The notes under the pieces are model-generated. The model saw only the letters and a program-made list of their open reading frames with translations, had not been told where the DNA came from and did no database searches. The translations under genes were made by a program, and so were the position numbers. Positions 34,247-43,601 of a stretch of 64,000 nt of DNA are shown here, piece by piece. Each line of letters starts with the position of its first letter. Within the stretch, counting starts at the first letter, position 1. The DNA lies in contig JBAYIE010000002.1 of assembly GCA_041665785.1 (NCBI GenBank), forward strand, positions 1 to 64,000, read 5' to 3'. This DNA comes from JBAYIE01 sp041665785 (GTDB lineage: Bacteria; Bacteroidota; Bacteroidia; UKL13-3).

Positions 34247-35536
34247 TTATTCTATGATTAATTTTCCGTTTTGTACAGTTGATCCGTTGGTCAGAGTGAA
34301 GAAATATATTCCGCTGCCCAGGGAGGAAGCATCTACGTTTCCATTTAATGTGGTTGTGGCATATACTGATTTGCCTGCAAGGTTAAAGATAGTGATGGTG
34401 CTGTTTTCATTTACCCCTTTTACCGTAAAGATACCTTTGCTTGGGTTTGGATAAACCTGCGATTCACGGTTTACAGTTGCTATTTCCTTCAAACCGGTTG
34501 CTGGTTCGGTATACAAATAACGTTCCATGGCTACATATACAGATCCTTTCTTTTCGTAAAAATATACCGATTCAAATGCATTACCAGTATACTTAATTTT
34601 TACATATCCTTCGTTGCTTTCGCTCAGATTGACCATCGCTATGCTATCCAGTTTTTGGCTGGCATCATAGTACAGGTTTAAAGTAAGTTGCAAATCAAAT
34701 GCACTGGCACCCCATTCATAGGATTTCTGCTCAATCATTCTGCTGGTTCCTGTTGCATAAGTATACACTTCTTTCTGTGTGTATTCAAATGTGTCGTTTG
34801 CTTCGTTCCATTCCGAAGAAATTTCTGTTGCAATATTTCCGTCGGCATCGTAAGTTAACTCTGTGCGGTCAACCGGAATCATAATACCGGTTCCATCATC
34901 CTCGTAACTTATAGAAGTTTCTAATTTTCCACCCGCATTGTACATATGTTTTACCTGCATGTCTACACTTGGCGTTCCGGCAAGATCCCAAGAAGTAAAA
35001 TCGGTAAGGTTATTTCCGCTGTAAACAAACGAATCGGCACGCATTCCGAATGCAGCAGCCAGATTGGGTGTGATAATGGAATCAATTGCGTTTCCAAGCA
35101 TCGGACTGCCATTCGGACCACTTCCCATATACGTCATATCGGATTTTATATACATGGTATCGCTCACATGATTTTTACGGCTGTATTTGGTTAATTTGTT
35201 GGAGGCATTGTACGTATATACAAATTCCATGTTCAACATGTTTGATCCCCATTTGTTATTCGTTATATCCCAATTGGCAATTTTAAATTTGGTAAAACGC
35301 CCTTTACCATCCATCGGAGTTTCCATGCGTGAACGATTGAGCCAATTGCCCACATTGATGGTATCGGCCATTTGTTGTATTACCAGATCGTGGCCAAATG
35401 TTACGGAATAAATCGGTGGATTCGCGCTCATATATCCACTCATCGGATAAAGCATTTCCATCAAAAACCCTTCATTCTGAGCCGAAACCCTAAACGTGAA
35501 GGATGCCATAAAAGCAATAAGTAATAATTTTTTCAT
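34247..35536 (-). CDS. Secreted T9SS cargo protein
   Basis: The 429-residue protein has a signal peptide (MKKLLLIAFMASFTFRVSAQ) and a complete type A sorting domain (VYPNPSKGIFTVKG, FNLAGKSVYATT, LGSGIYFFTLTNG, KLIIE). The body has YD-like repeats (TYDADGNIATEISSEW, YDASQKLDSIAM, YTYNASNKLTKYS), which in this phylum usually describe surface beta-structures. No enzymatic motif is visible. It faces the same way as the ELWxxDGT gene, but a terminator sits between them, so each has its own transcript. Confidence 0.85.
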   Translation of the reverse strand: MKKLLLIAFMASFTFRVSAQNEGFLMEMLYPMSGYMSANPPIYSVTFGHDLVIQQMADTINVGNWLNRSRMETPMDGKGRFTKFKIANWDITNNKWGSNMLNMEFVYTYNASNKLTKYSRKNHVSDTMYIKSDMTYMGSGPNGSPMLGNAIDSIITPNLAAAFGMRADSFVYSGNNLTDFTSWDLAGTPSVDMQVKHMYNAGGKLETSISYEDDGTGIMIPVDRTELTYDADGNIATEISSEWNEANDTFEYTQKEVYTYATGTSRMIEQKSYEWGASAFDLQLTLNLYYDASQKLDSIAMVNLSESNEGYVKIKYTGNAFESVYFYEKKGSVYVAMERYLYTEPATGLKEIATVNRESQVYPNPSKGIFTVKGVNENSTITIFNLAGKSVYATTTLNGNVDASSLGSGIYFFTLTNGSTVQNGKLIIE

Positions 35537-35559
35537 AATAAGTTAAATTGGTATTGGGA

Positions 35560-35567
35560 CGAATATA
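35560..35567 (-). promoter_or_regulatory. -7 element (TAnnTTCG type) for the T9SS cargo gene at 34247
   Basis: Minus-strand TATATTCG differs from TAnnTTTG in one base, 23 bases before the ATG at 35536. Confidence 0.3.
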
Positions 35568-35637
35568 CAAAGTGAATCCCGATCTTACAAACCAGAATGG
35601 ATCAAAAAAACTATCCTTCCTCCGATCAATCAGGCAT

Positions 35638-37344
35638 TTAATTGCGAAACAGGATATCTTTTACATTCAACTGCAAGTTCACATGCCCGTTGAAATAATT
35701 CTCTTCTACCGTGTAACATATATCGAATGATATACCCTGGGCAACCTTATCGTAATGCTCCCCCAACCCAAAAGCTATGGCTTTATAAATGCGTGCACCT
35801 TCTTCCTGGGTTAAACTTAACTTGAGGTGATTATTGCCCACCACCGTCACATCTCCTACATCCCAAACGTTTTTGCTCATAAAAACCGGATTCAGATTTC
35901 CGGGACCAAATGGTGCAAACTGTTTCAATACACTGAAAAACTTTGGTGTAAGGGAACGTAAAGCCAGTTCCGTATCGTATTCAATTTCCGGAGTCTGGCT
36001 TCTTTCACTGATAGATGCAGCAACGATGGATTCGAATTTCTCAGTAAACTTCGGAACATTTTCAACGCGCAGTGTTAATCCTGCTGCATGGGTATGACCA
36101 CCATATTGCTCTAGTAAATCAGCACATTGTTCAATAGCACTGTATAGATCAAATCCATCCACCGATCGGGCAGATCCTGTTGCCATGCCGTTAGATTCTG
36201 TAAGAATAATCGTCGGGCGGTAATGCTTTTCTATCAACCTTGAAGCAACTATTCCTATAACACCTTTATGCCATTCTTTGTGAAAGAGGACCGTTGATTT
36301 TCGTTCGTTAAAACGTTCGTCGTTGGCAATCATATCAAAAGCCTGTTCTGTAATAGAAGAATCGAAACCACGCCGTTCTACATTGTGCTGGTTAACCAGT
36401 TCGGCAATTTTCCGGCTCTGCAATAAATCTTCCGATACCATCAGCCTGACTGCATCCTTGGCGTCGGCAATGCGACCTGCAGCATTGATCCGCGGACCGA
36501 TAAAGAACACTACATCATTCACTGTATATTCCTGCCTTTCCGAATACGTTTCGAGTAAGGCCTTTAGTCCGAGATTGGGGTTGGTCTTTAATTTTTTCAG
36601 ACCATGATGAACCAGAATACGGTTCTCGTCCATTATTGCAACCAAATCGGAAGCAATGCTGATGGCTACCAAATCAATATATGCTTCTGCCTGTGAAAAT
36701 GGAATTTCGTGACGGATGCAATAGGCCTGCACCAGTTTAAAACCGATGCCACATCCTGATAATTCTTTGAACGGGTACGGGCAATCTCCCTGCTTGGGAT
36801 TAAGAATGGCGGCAGCGTCCGGAATTTCATCTCCGGGAAGATGATGGTCGCAAATGATGAAATCGATTTGTTTGTTATTGGCATAACGCACTTTATCGTT
36901 GGCCTTGATGCCGCAATCGAGAGCAATTATCAGTGAATACCCGTGATTAAACGCCCAATCAATGGCCATAAAAGAAATCCCATACCCTTCGGTGTAGCGA
37001 TCCGGAATGTAAAAGTCGATATCCGGGTAGCGTTTGTGAAAAAAGGAGTAAACTGTTGCTACAGAGGTGGTTCCATCTACATCATAATCGCCATACACCA
37101 GAATTTTCTCTTTGTTTTGAATAGCCTTGTCAATGCGGTCCATGGCCTTATCCATATCCTTCATCAGAAAAGGATCATGAAGGTCGCTGTATTGGGGACG
37201 AAAAAACTTCTTGGATGCATCAAACGTATCAATACCTCGCTGCACCAAAATCCCTGATAGGGTCTTGTTCAGATTGATCGCCGATGAGATGGCTTCAACC
37301 GTCGTTTTATCAGGTACAGATTTTTGCGTCCAGCGTTTGGTCAT
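35638..37344 (-). CDS. recJ: Single-stranded-DNA-specific exonuclease RecJ
   Basis: RecJ degrades single-stranded DNA 5' to 3' in recombination and repair. The 568-residue protein has the DHH phosphoesterase core: YGDYDVDGTTS, DCGIKAND and ICDHHLPGDEIPDAAAI, followed by the DHHA1 part with GGHTHAAGLTL. The metal-binding Asp/His residues are all seen. A C-terminal oligonucleotide-binding-like region is present (about 455-568). It stands alone, divergent from tsaB with an inter-start gap of about 117 bases holding one promoter per side. Confidence 0.95.
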   Translation of the reverse strand: MTKRWTQKSVPDKTTVEAISSAINLNKTLSGILVQRGIDTFDASKKFFRPQYSDLHDPFLMKDMDKAMDRIDKAIQNKEKILVYGDYDVDGTTSVATVYSFFHKRYPDIDFYIPDRYTEGYGISFMAIDWAFNHGYSLIIALDCGIKANDKVRYANNKQIDFIICDHHLPGDEIPDAAAILNPKQGDCPYPFKELSGCGIGFKLVQAYCIRHEIPFSQAEAYIDLVAISIASDLVAIMDENRILVHHGLKKLKTNPNLGLKALLETYSERQEYTVNDVVFFIGPRINAAGRIADAKDAVRLMVSEDLLQSRKIAELVNQHNVERRGFDSSITEQAFDMIANDERFNERKSTVLFHKEWHKGVIGIVASRLIEKHYRPTIILTESNGMATGSARSVDGFDLYSAIEQCADLLEQYGGHTHAAGLTLRVENVPKFTEKFESIVAASISERSQTPEIEYDTELALRSLTPKFFSVLKQFAPFGPGNLNPVFMSKNVWDVGDVTVVGNNHLKLSLTQEEGARIYKAIAFGLGEHYDKVAQGISFDICYTVEENYFNGHVNLQLNVKDILFRN

Positions 37345-37369
37345 GGGTTTTGTTGTATGGCTAGTCGGG

Positions 37370-37377
37370 CGAAAATA
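37370..37377 (-). promoter_or_regulatory. -7 element (TAnnTTCG type) for recJ
   Basis: Minus-strand TATTTTCG differs from TAnnTTTG in one base, 25 bases before the recJ ATG. Confidence 0.3.
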
Positions 37378-37449
37378 TCAAAAAAAAACGATTAGCAGCA
37401 GATTTAATGTCGCTGGTACATGAACTAATCGGGTATACACGGAATCGAT

Positions 37450-37457
37450 TAGTTTTG
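37450..37457 (+). promoter_or_regulatory. -7 element for tsaB
   Basis: TAGTTTTG matches TAnnTTTG exactly and ends four bases before the tsaB ATG, so a leaderless mRNA is predicted. Confidence 0.5.
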
Positions 37458-37461
37458 CAAC

Positions 37462-38136
37462 ATGGTAAAAATTCTGTGCATTGAAACATCCACTGAAATC
37501 TGTTCGGTAGCCTTGGCTGAGCATGGAAAAACAGTGGCTTTGAATGAACTGCAGGAGGGCAACCGCCATGCTTCACATCTTACCACACTGATCTCTGAGG
37601 TACTTAATGGAAATTTGAAAGCTATAGATGCGGTGGCAGTAAGCATGGGACCCGGCTCATACACAGGCCTGCGTGTTGGCGTTTCTACGGCCAAAGGTTT
37701 GTGTTTTGCCCTCAATATTCCACTCATTGCAATCCCAACGTTGGAATCACTGGCGCATTATTTCCATTGCAGGCACGGTAATCCGGATTCTTCAGCCAAC
37801 CTTATTCCGATGATCGATGCCCGACGCATGGAAGTTTATACGGCCTCTTTTGACTCTCAACTGAATCAGATATTGCCTACTTCCGCCATGATCATAAACA
37901 CCGAATCGTTCGAAGCTCAGTTGGTTCAACCCACTTATTTTTTTGGTAACGGTGCAGCTAAATGCAAAACAGTCATCACTGCTTCCAACGCCATGTTTGT
38001 AGACGATATTCACTGTTCGGCAGACGGAATGTCTGCTTTAGCACAAAAAGCATTTGATGCCAATCGCTTTGAAGATGTGGCGTATTTTGAGCCGTTTTAT
38101 CTGAAAGATTTTGTCGGGACGAAAGCGAAGAGATGA
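37462..38136 (+). CDS. tsaB: tRNA threonylcarbamoyladenosine protein TsaB
   Basis: The 224-residue protein belongs to the ASKHA superfamily and works with TsaD and TsaE to place threonylcarbamoyl on A37 of tRNAs. The opening ILCIETSTEICSVAL, the middle NLKAIDAVAVSMGPGSYTGLRVG and the later IPLIAIPTLESLA match the family. The C-terminal part is shorter than in TsaD and lacks its iron-binding His motif, as expected. It is followed by the repeat array at 38141-38512. Confidence 0.93.
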   Translation: MVKILCIETSTEICSVALAEHGKTVALNELQEGNRHASHLTTLISEVLNGNLKAIDAVAVSMGPGSYTGLRVGVSTAKGLCFALNIPLIAIPTLESLAHYFHCRHGNPDSSANLIPMIDARRMEVYTASFDSQLNQILPTSAMIINTESFEAQLVQPTYFFGNGAAKCKTVITASNAMFVDDIHCSADGMSALAQKAFDANRFEDVAYFEPFYLKDFVGTKAKR

Positions 38137-38140
38137 ACGC

Positions 38141-38512
38141 TGAGATATGTGTTTAAGGACTATGTGTTCAGGACGTTTTCCAGCCAATACGAAATATTGC
38201 TGATGTGCAACTCATAGCACATAAACACTTAACACTTATCGCATCCCTTTAACATTGTACTGTATTGTTGAATGTTGAGATATGTGTTTAAGTACTATGT
38301 GTTCAGGACGTTGTCCTGCCAATACGAAATATTGCTGATGTGCAACTCATAGCACATAAACACTTAACACTTATCTCATCCCTTTAACATTGTACTGTAT
38401 TTTGAATGTTGAGCTATGTGTTTAAGTACTATGTGTTCAGGACGTTGTCCAGCCAATACGAAATATTTCTGATGTGCAAATCATAAAACCTAAACACCTA
38501 ACACTTATCTCC
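38141..38512. repeat. Three tandem 103-bp imperfect palindromes
   Basis: Copies at 38141-38243, 38276-38378 and 38410-38512 are each 103 bases, separated by 31-32-base spacers that are nearly identical to each other. Each copy starts with TGAGATATGTGTTTAAG (Ala/Cys change in copy 3) and ends with the near reverse complement CTTAACACTTATCTCA, so it can fold as a long hairpin. Inside are a smaller hairpin CAGGAC-GTT-GTCCTG (perfect in copy 2) and CAATA-CGAAA-TATTG. The array fills the gap between convergent tsaB and rlmB. No coding potential is seen. Confidence 0.85.
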
Positions 38513-38517
38513 CTCTT

Positions 38518-39267
38518 CTAACTCTGCACTGCTGCCATTCTCTGCCTCACAGTTTCATATACAGCAATACCTGCAGCAACTGAAACATTCAGTGATCCAA
38601 CGCCTTGTTCGAGGGGAATTTTAACCAGGCTTCCGCAACGTTTGATTACTTCGCTGCTGATCCCTGTTTCTTCACTTCCCATGATGATGGCTACCGGTCC
38701 GGTAAGGTCAACAAATGCAATATCCTTATTGGCTTTTTCTGTACAGGCAACTGTGGTTACTCCTGATTGGTTCAGAAGCTCCATCGTTGATTTAAAGTTT
38801 TTTTCGCGACAAACCGGGATCTTCAACAAAGCACCGGCCGATGTCTTCACTGCATCTTCGTTTACGGGTGCAGCCCCTTCAAATGGAACTACAATAGCAT
38901 GCACACCTGCGCAATACGCAGAGCGCGAAATGGCTCCGAAATTCCGGACATCCGTAATATGATCCAATACCAGAATAAACGGGTTTTTACCCTCTTCAAA
39001 AAGTTTGGGTAAAATGTCTTCAAGTGAATGATAGCTGATGGGCGACAACAAAGCCACTACAAACTGATGGTTGCGCTGGCGCGGGAACACCGACGATTCG
39101 CGGGGAACAAACTGAACCGGTATTTGCTGGTTTCTGGCCCGCTTGATCACCTCTTCCGCCTGATCATTTTTCAGACCTTTTGCAACCAATATTTTATTGA
39201 TCTCTTTCCCTGCATCAAACGCTTCAGTTACAGCATGGATACCGTATATGGTGTATTCTTCTTTCAT
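38518..39267 (-). CDS. rlmB: 23S rRNA (guanosine-2'-O)-methyltransferase RlmB-like
   Basis: The 249-residue SpoU-family enzyme methylates a guanosine of 23S rRNA. The N-terminal substrate-binding part (YTIYGIHAVTEAF) is followed by the three SpoU motifs: NFGAISRSAYCAGV, IMGSEETGIS and IPLEQGVGSLNVSVAAGIAVYE, which form the knotted SAM site. Length and motif order fit RlmB; the very similar TrmH-type enzymes cannot be fully excluded. It ends six bases from the repeat array. Confidence 0.92.
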   Translation of the reverse strand: MKEEYTIYGIHAVTEAFDAGKEINKILVAKGLKNDQAEEVIKRARNQQIPVQFVPRESSVFPRQRNHQFVVALLSPISYHSLEDILPKLFEEGKNPFILVLDHITDVRNFGAISRSAYCAGVHAIVVPFEGAAPVNEDAVKTSAGALLKIPVCREKNFKSTMELLNQSGVTTVACTEKANKDIAFVDLTGPVAIIMGSEETGISSEVIKRCGSLVKIPLEQGVGSLNVSVAAGIAVYETVRQRMAAVQS

Positions 39268-39320
39268 TTACATTAAGTGTGGTTGGTACGCGTTAAAATC
39301 TGGAAGCAAATTATACAATT

Positions 39321-39355
39321 ACGAAGTACGGATCACGAAGTTAGAAGTACGAAGT
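39321..39355. repeat. Short direct repeats ACGAAGT and flanking inverted repeat
   Basis: ACGAAGT occurs at 39321, 39335 and 39349, at regular 14-base steps. An inverted repeat CTCAGACAG / CTGTCTGAG follows at 39379-39387 and 39417-39425. Together they fill the spacer between rlmB and the DUF2723 gene. The role is unknown. Confidence 0.5.
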
Positions 39356-39430
39356 TGGCTAACCAGCGAACTGAATGCTCAGACAGAAATTACATCACAC
39401 GTTTGTTCCGAACTTCCTGTCTGAGATGGA

Positions 39431-42400
39431 TTAATTCGCTATTCCGGTGATTTTCCTCAATTCTTCGGTAAGCTCTTTCTCCTGATTGTTTTCGGCAACC
39501 TGAATACTATAACTCATAATGGTTTGCGCTTCATCTATATCGGCAGTTACCGCATTGTATTTATTGGTTCCTTTAAACCTGCTGTAGTATGTATACCGAT
39601 CGCTGAATGCCTGAGCCACCTTTTTCAACAGAGCCGCGCCCTTTTCTCTTGCACCGGCACCATAATAGGCTTGGGCTATTCCAATCATCAATTGGTTATA
39701 CGGCACGTTTTCCTGTGGCATCACTTCCACACATTTATCCAATGCTTTTATTGCTTTTTCGTTTTGACCTTCTTCTAAAAGTTTCGTGGCTAAACGGTAA
39801 AAGAGGTTACGGAAATTGTTGGTCTGACGCAAAATGGTTTCATCCAGATAAACACCCGGTTTATCCATATTTCCCCATTTGAATTTGTTCATCAGGTTGT
39901 CGTATAAAATATCGGAATTGATACGTCCGGTTGCACCTTCTGATACCTGCGAATTGTATAAAGGAACAATCTGGTAAACGAGTCCGTTGATCTGAAAATA
40001 GTTTTGCATGTTCAGATAAACATCGCTACCGGTAGTAATGGCAAAACAAACCGGACGGGTCCAGTCGGTATTACCTACAATATCCAGCGTTACCAGATCT
40101 GCCTTCATCAAAGCACTATTGCCCACTTCAAATTTGATGGAATCCACAATGAAGGGAATATCTTTCGGATGAACTGCTCCAGCCTTTATAACCTGATCTT
40201 TGTCAATAGCCACCATAAACCGCTTGGTTGGATAATAGTTGAACGACTGTCCGTTTTGCGATTGAATTTTTGCCAATGGATCCACATCATCACATACAAA
40301 CTGAATGATGTTTTTCAACGGATAATAATCGGTTTGATTGATCCCGTATTTTTTCATCACCTCCGGATTGTTATAGTAATAAACTACCTCCCGTTTATTA
40401 CCGGCATATTTATCCGGTGTCATACTAAAAGGTACCGGAGTTGATTCATAAGCCTGACGTTTCAGATAATCGGTATACCAGTCGGTATTCAGCAAACTGA
40501 GGTTAATTACCCGTACATCCGAACGAATGCCTTCTACATTTTGAGCATACCACAACGGATAAGTATCGTTATCGCCATTGGTAAACAGTATGGCGTCTTT
40601 CGGACAGGAATTCAGGTAATTGCTGGCAAAATCTACTGCTGTAAAACGGTTGCTGCGATCGTGGTCGTCCCAGTTCTGGGAACCCATCAACATAGGAACA
40701 CCAAGTGATGCAATCGATGCTACTCCTGTAGCCACCGTTTTATTCATCCGCTTCGAGAGCCAGTCTATCAAACCCAATACACCTAAGCCCAGCCAAATCA
40801 TAAACGTTTGATAGGAACCCACGTAAGCATAATCCCGTTCACGTGGCTGATGCGCCGGAAAATTCAAATAGAGAATGATAAAAAATCCGGTGAACAGAAA
40901 TAACGTTAATACCACCGTGGCATCTTCCTTCGATTTTTTGAAATGCCAGATCATGCCTAATATTCCCAAAATCAATGGCAGGAAGAAGTAGGTATTGTTA
41001 GCCTTATTGTGCATTACGCCCGGCAAGTTGTCTTGCGGTCCGATACGCATTTTATCGATAAAGTCAATGCCACTCATCCAGCTTCCACGGGTTATATCGC
41101 CAAAGCCCTGTGCATCATTCTGACGCCCAACAAAGTTCCAGAAGAAATAACGCCAGTACATATATCCCAATTGGTACGACAACAGGAAATCTATATTCTT
41201 GCCCATCGTAGCGCGTTTGCCTTCGGGTATTTTTTCCCAGCTGCGATACGCCTGCACATGATCAGCACGGTCGCTCCACATACGAGGAAAGATGGAACAG
41301 TCTTTGGCATCAAATACGCGTTCCAGTTTTTCACCGGCTTCAACATACTTATCGCCTTCCTGTCTGTATTGCATATCTCCTTTTTTAACATCTACCATTT
41401 TGGCATAGAAGTACTGGCCATAGATCAAAGGATTGTCGCCGTATTGTTCGCGATTCAGATAAGATAACAAGGTAAAGGGATTCTCCGGATCGTTCATGTC
41501 AATAGGAGGATTGGCAGCAGAACGGATCAGAATCATAGAATAAGAAGAATAGCCGATAACCAAAAAAGCAAAACACAAAACAATCATGTTGATGAGTGCC
41601 TTGGCAATTTTTTGTTGAATGACGAGATAGTATACCACTGCTCCCAGCAAAGCCCACATCACCAATCCCGAAAGAGAAGCATTGATAACAAATGAGGTTA
41701 ATGCCATGAACACTATGGTTCCGATAAATACATACAAGCTAACTTTAGAACCGCTGTGGGTATAGTGCAATATGCTCACCACAAAAGCTACGATAGTCAG
41801 CAACATTACAAAAACTCCTGTATTGAAGCCCATGCTCAGCACGTTTGTAAACAGATAATCGAATTTGGTCATCAGGGATGGCAGTCCGGGAATGATACCG
41901 AATTGCAGAATTCCAATGGTACCAATGGCCACAGCTGAGGCTTTCAAAAAGCCATTGCGGGTAAATGAATACTTCTTAAAGTAATAAATATAAACGATGG
42001 CAGGTAATACCAGCAAATTCAGCAAATGGACACCGATGGCAAGTCCAACGAGGTAAGCAATTAAAATGATCCAGCGATCTGCATGCTTTTCGCCGGCAAT
42101 ATTTTCCCATTTCAAAATACACCAAAACGTTAACGCCGTAAAGAAACTGGATGACGCATATACTTCAGCTTCTACAGCCGAGAACCAGAACGTATCGCTC
42201 CAGGTTAAAGCCAGTGCACCTACCAATCCGCTTGCCTGAATACTCAAAATAGTTAACCAGCTGCTGTCCTGCTCAGAGCGAATCAGCACTTTACGTCCCA
42301 GATGTGTTATGGTCCAGAAAGTAAACATCACACACAAGGCGCTCGTTACCGCCGACATCATATTTACATAATACGCTACCTGGGTCACGTCATCACCCGC

Positions 42401-42601
42401 AGCCAGTGAAAAGAGTCTTCCCAGAATCAAAAATAACGGCGCTCCCGGAGGATGGCAGATCTGCAAACGATAGGCCGCAGATATAAATTCACCGCAATCC
42501 CAGAAACTGACAGTAGGTTCCAGCGTTAGTGTGTATGTAATAAGGGCAATAACGAATGTGATCCATCCCAGTACGTTATTGATGAGGTTAAACTTCTTCA
42601 T
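39431..42601 (-). CDS. DUF2723 (TMEM260-like, GT117) membrane protein
   Basis: From the ATG at 42601 the protein has 1056 residues; an upstream start at 42643 would add 14 residues that lie in the promoter region. The N-terminal half has many membrane helices and opens with the family signature TLEPTVSFWDCGEFISAAY and HPPGAPLFLILGRLF. The soluble part contains LPLILGILG then NGDNDTYPLWYAQNVEG, and the C-terminus has TPR-like helices (EKAIKALDKCVEVMPQENVP). Human TMEM260 is an O-mannosyltransferase of the same family, so a glycosyltransfer role is plausible but unproven here. Confidence 0.9.
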   Translation of the reverse strand: MKKFNLINNVLGWITFVIALITYTLTLEPTVSFWDCGEFISAAYRLQICHPPGAPLFLILGRLFSLAAGDDVTQVAYYVNMMSAVTSALCVMFTFWTITHLGRKVLIRSEQDSSWLTILSIQASGLVGALALTWSDTFWFSAVEAEVYASSSFFTALTFWCILKWENIAGEKHADRWIILIAYLVGLAIGVHLLNLLVLPAIVYIYYFKKYSFTRNGFLKASAVAIGTIGILQFGIIPGLPSLMTKFDYLFTNVLSMGFNTGVFVMLLTIVAFVVSILHYTHSGSKVSLYVFIGTIVFMALTSFVINASLSGLVMWALLGAVVYYLVIQQKIAKALINMIVLCFAFLVIGYSSYSMILIRSAANPPIDMNDPENPFTLLSYLNREQYGDNPLIYGQYFYAKMVDVKKGDMQYRQEGDKYVEAGEKLERVFDAKDCSIFPRMWSDRADHVQAYRSWEKIPEGKRATMGKNIDFLLSYQLGYMYWRYFFWNFVGRQNDAQGFGDITRGSWMSGIDFIDKMRIGPQDNLPGVMHNKANNTYFFLPLILGILGMIWHFKKSKEDATVVLTLFLFTGFFIILYLNFPAHQPRERDYAYVGSYQTFMIWLGLGVLGLIDWLSKRMNKTVATGVASIASLGVPMLMGSQNWDDHDRSNRFTAVDFASNYLNSCPKDAILFTNGDNDTYPLWYAQNVEGIRSDVRVINLSLLNTDWYTDYLKRQAYESTPVPFSMTPDKYAGNKREVVYYYNNPEVMKKYGINQTDYYPLKNIIQFVCDDVDPLAKIQSQNGQSFNYYPTKRFMVAIDKDQVIKAGAVHPKDIPFIVDSIKFEVGNSALMKADLVTLDIVGNTDWTRPVCFAITTGSDVYLNMQNYFQINGLVYQIVPLYNSQVSEGATGRINSDILYDNLMNKFKWGNMDKPGVYLDETILRQTNNFRNLFYRLATKLLEEGQNEKAIKALDKCVEVMPQENVPYNQLMIGIAQAYYGAGAREKGAALLKKVAQAFSDRYTYYSRFKGTNKYNAVTADIDEAQTIMSYSIQVAENNQEKELTEELRKITGIAN

Positions 42602-42640
42602 TCTGATGTAAAGTATATCTTGTCTTTGGTGTGTAGCAAG

Positions 42641-42648
42641 CAAACCTA
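42641..42648 (-). promoter_or_regulatory. -7 element for the DUF2723 gene
   Basis: Minus-strand TAGGTTTG matches TAnnTTTG exactly, 39 bases before the ATG at 42601. Confidence 0.45.
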
Positions 42649-42858
42649 AAGGAATTTTACCAAACTCACAAAAGTCAATTGCACTCCGGAATTACGTGCT
42701 CATCCGGGTTAAATTGTCGCTATTTTAACATTTAAGAAAATTTTATTAATTCCTCTAATCCCATAAACTACAAGGCTTTCGGGCCTTTCATGCAGGTCTG
42801 TGCGAAGGACAATTCCATTCAGAAACCTGCGCCGGAGTTGCTACGGGGAGAGAATTTA

Positions 42859-42866
42859 TAACTTTG
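42859..42866 (+). promoter_or_regulatory. -7 element for the response regulator/TPR kinase operon
   Basis: TAACTTTG matches TAnnTTTG exactly, 18 bases before the ATG at 42885; GTTG about 18 bases upstream may serve as the -33 element. Confidence 0.5.
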
Positions 42867-42884
42867 TTTATCTAATAAAGAGTT

Positions 42885-43601
42885 ATGGACAAAGAACAGG
42901 TTCCACATTTGCTGCTGGTTGAAGACGAAAACAGTTTGGGAATTCTCCTGAAAGAAAACTTAAAGCTTTCAGGCTTTACCGTAAAGCTGGCCAAAGATGG
43001 AGAAGAAGGTTGGCAAACGTTGCAAAAAGAACGTTTCGATATTTACATTCTGGATGTAAATATGCCAAAGAAGAATGGTTTTGAACTGGCTGCAGATATC
43101 CGTAAAAGTGACAAACAAACGCCTATTATTTTCTTAACCGCCAACTCATCGGAAGAAGACAAACTCAAAGGATTTGAACTGGGCGGCGACGAATATATCA
43201 CGAAACCCTTCAGCACCCAGGAATTGGTGGCCCGAATCAAGGCTATTTTCAAACGCTCTCAACTTGCTCCGCCTACCATTGAAACCGATCAGATCGTTTA
43301 TAAAATCGGAGAAATGGAGGTGGATTATACCAATCACCTGATCCGTTGCCAGGGAAACGACAAAAGAATCAGTACAACAGAGGCTGAATTGCTCCGCTTA
43401 TTCTCCCTGAATAAAAACACCCTCCTCACCCGAAACGCAATACTGCTCAAGGTTTGGGGCCGCGACGATTATTATACTGCACGTAATCTGGACGTGTACA
43501 TCAACAAACTCCGCAAGCTATTAAAAGAAGATCCTTCACTGGAAATTGTGAATATTCACGGATCTGGCTTTAAATTAGTGGAAAATGTTGAAGTCAAGTA
43601 G
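42885..43601 (+). CDS. OmpR-type response regulator
   Basis: The 238-residue protein has a receiver domain with VEDENS, the phosphorylated Asp in IYILDVNMPKKNG, Thr in IIFLTANS and Lys in YITKPFS, then a winged helix (about 140-235; STTEAELLRLFSLNKNT, ARNLDVYINKLRKLL, HGSGFKL). It resembles the RprY branch of Bacteroides regulators, but I did not make that assignment. Its stop codon TAG is followed at once, in the same frame, by the TTG start of a TPR kinase, which is likely its partner. Confidence 0.95.
   Translation: MDKEQVPHLLLVEDENSLGILLKENLKLSGFTVKLAKDGEEGWQTLQKERFDIYILDVNMPKKNGFELAADIRKSDKQTPIIFLTANSSEEDKLKGFELGGDEYITKPFSTQELVARIKAIFKRSQLAPPTIETDQIVYKIGEMEVDYTNHLIRCQGNDKRISTTEAELLRLFSLNKNTLLTRNAILLKVWGRDDYYTARNLDVYINKLRKLLKEDPSLEIVNIHGSGFKLVENVEVK

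Noticed and set aside
38141..38512. CRISPR array
   Set aside because: The repeats are 103 bases and the spacers are nearly identical, unlike CRISPR, and no cas genes are near.
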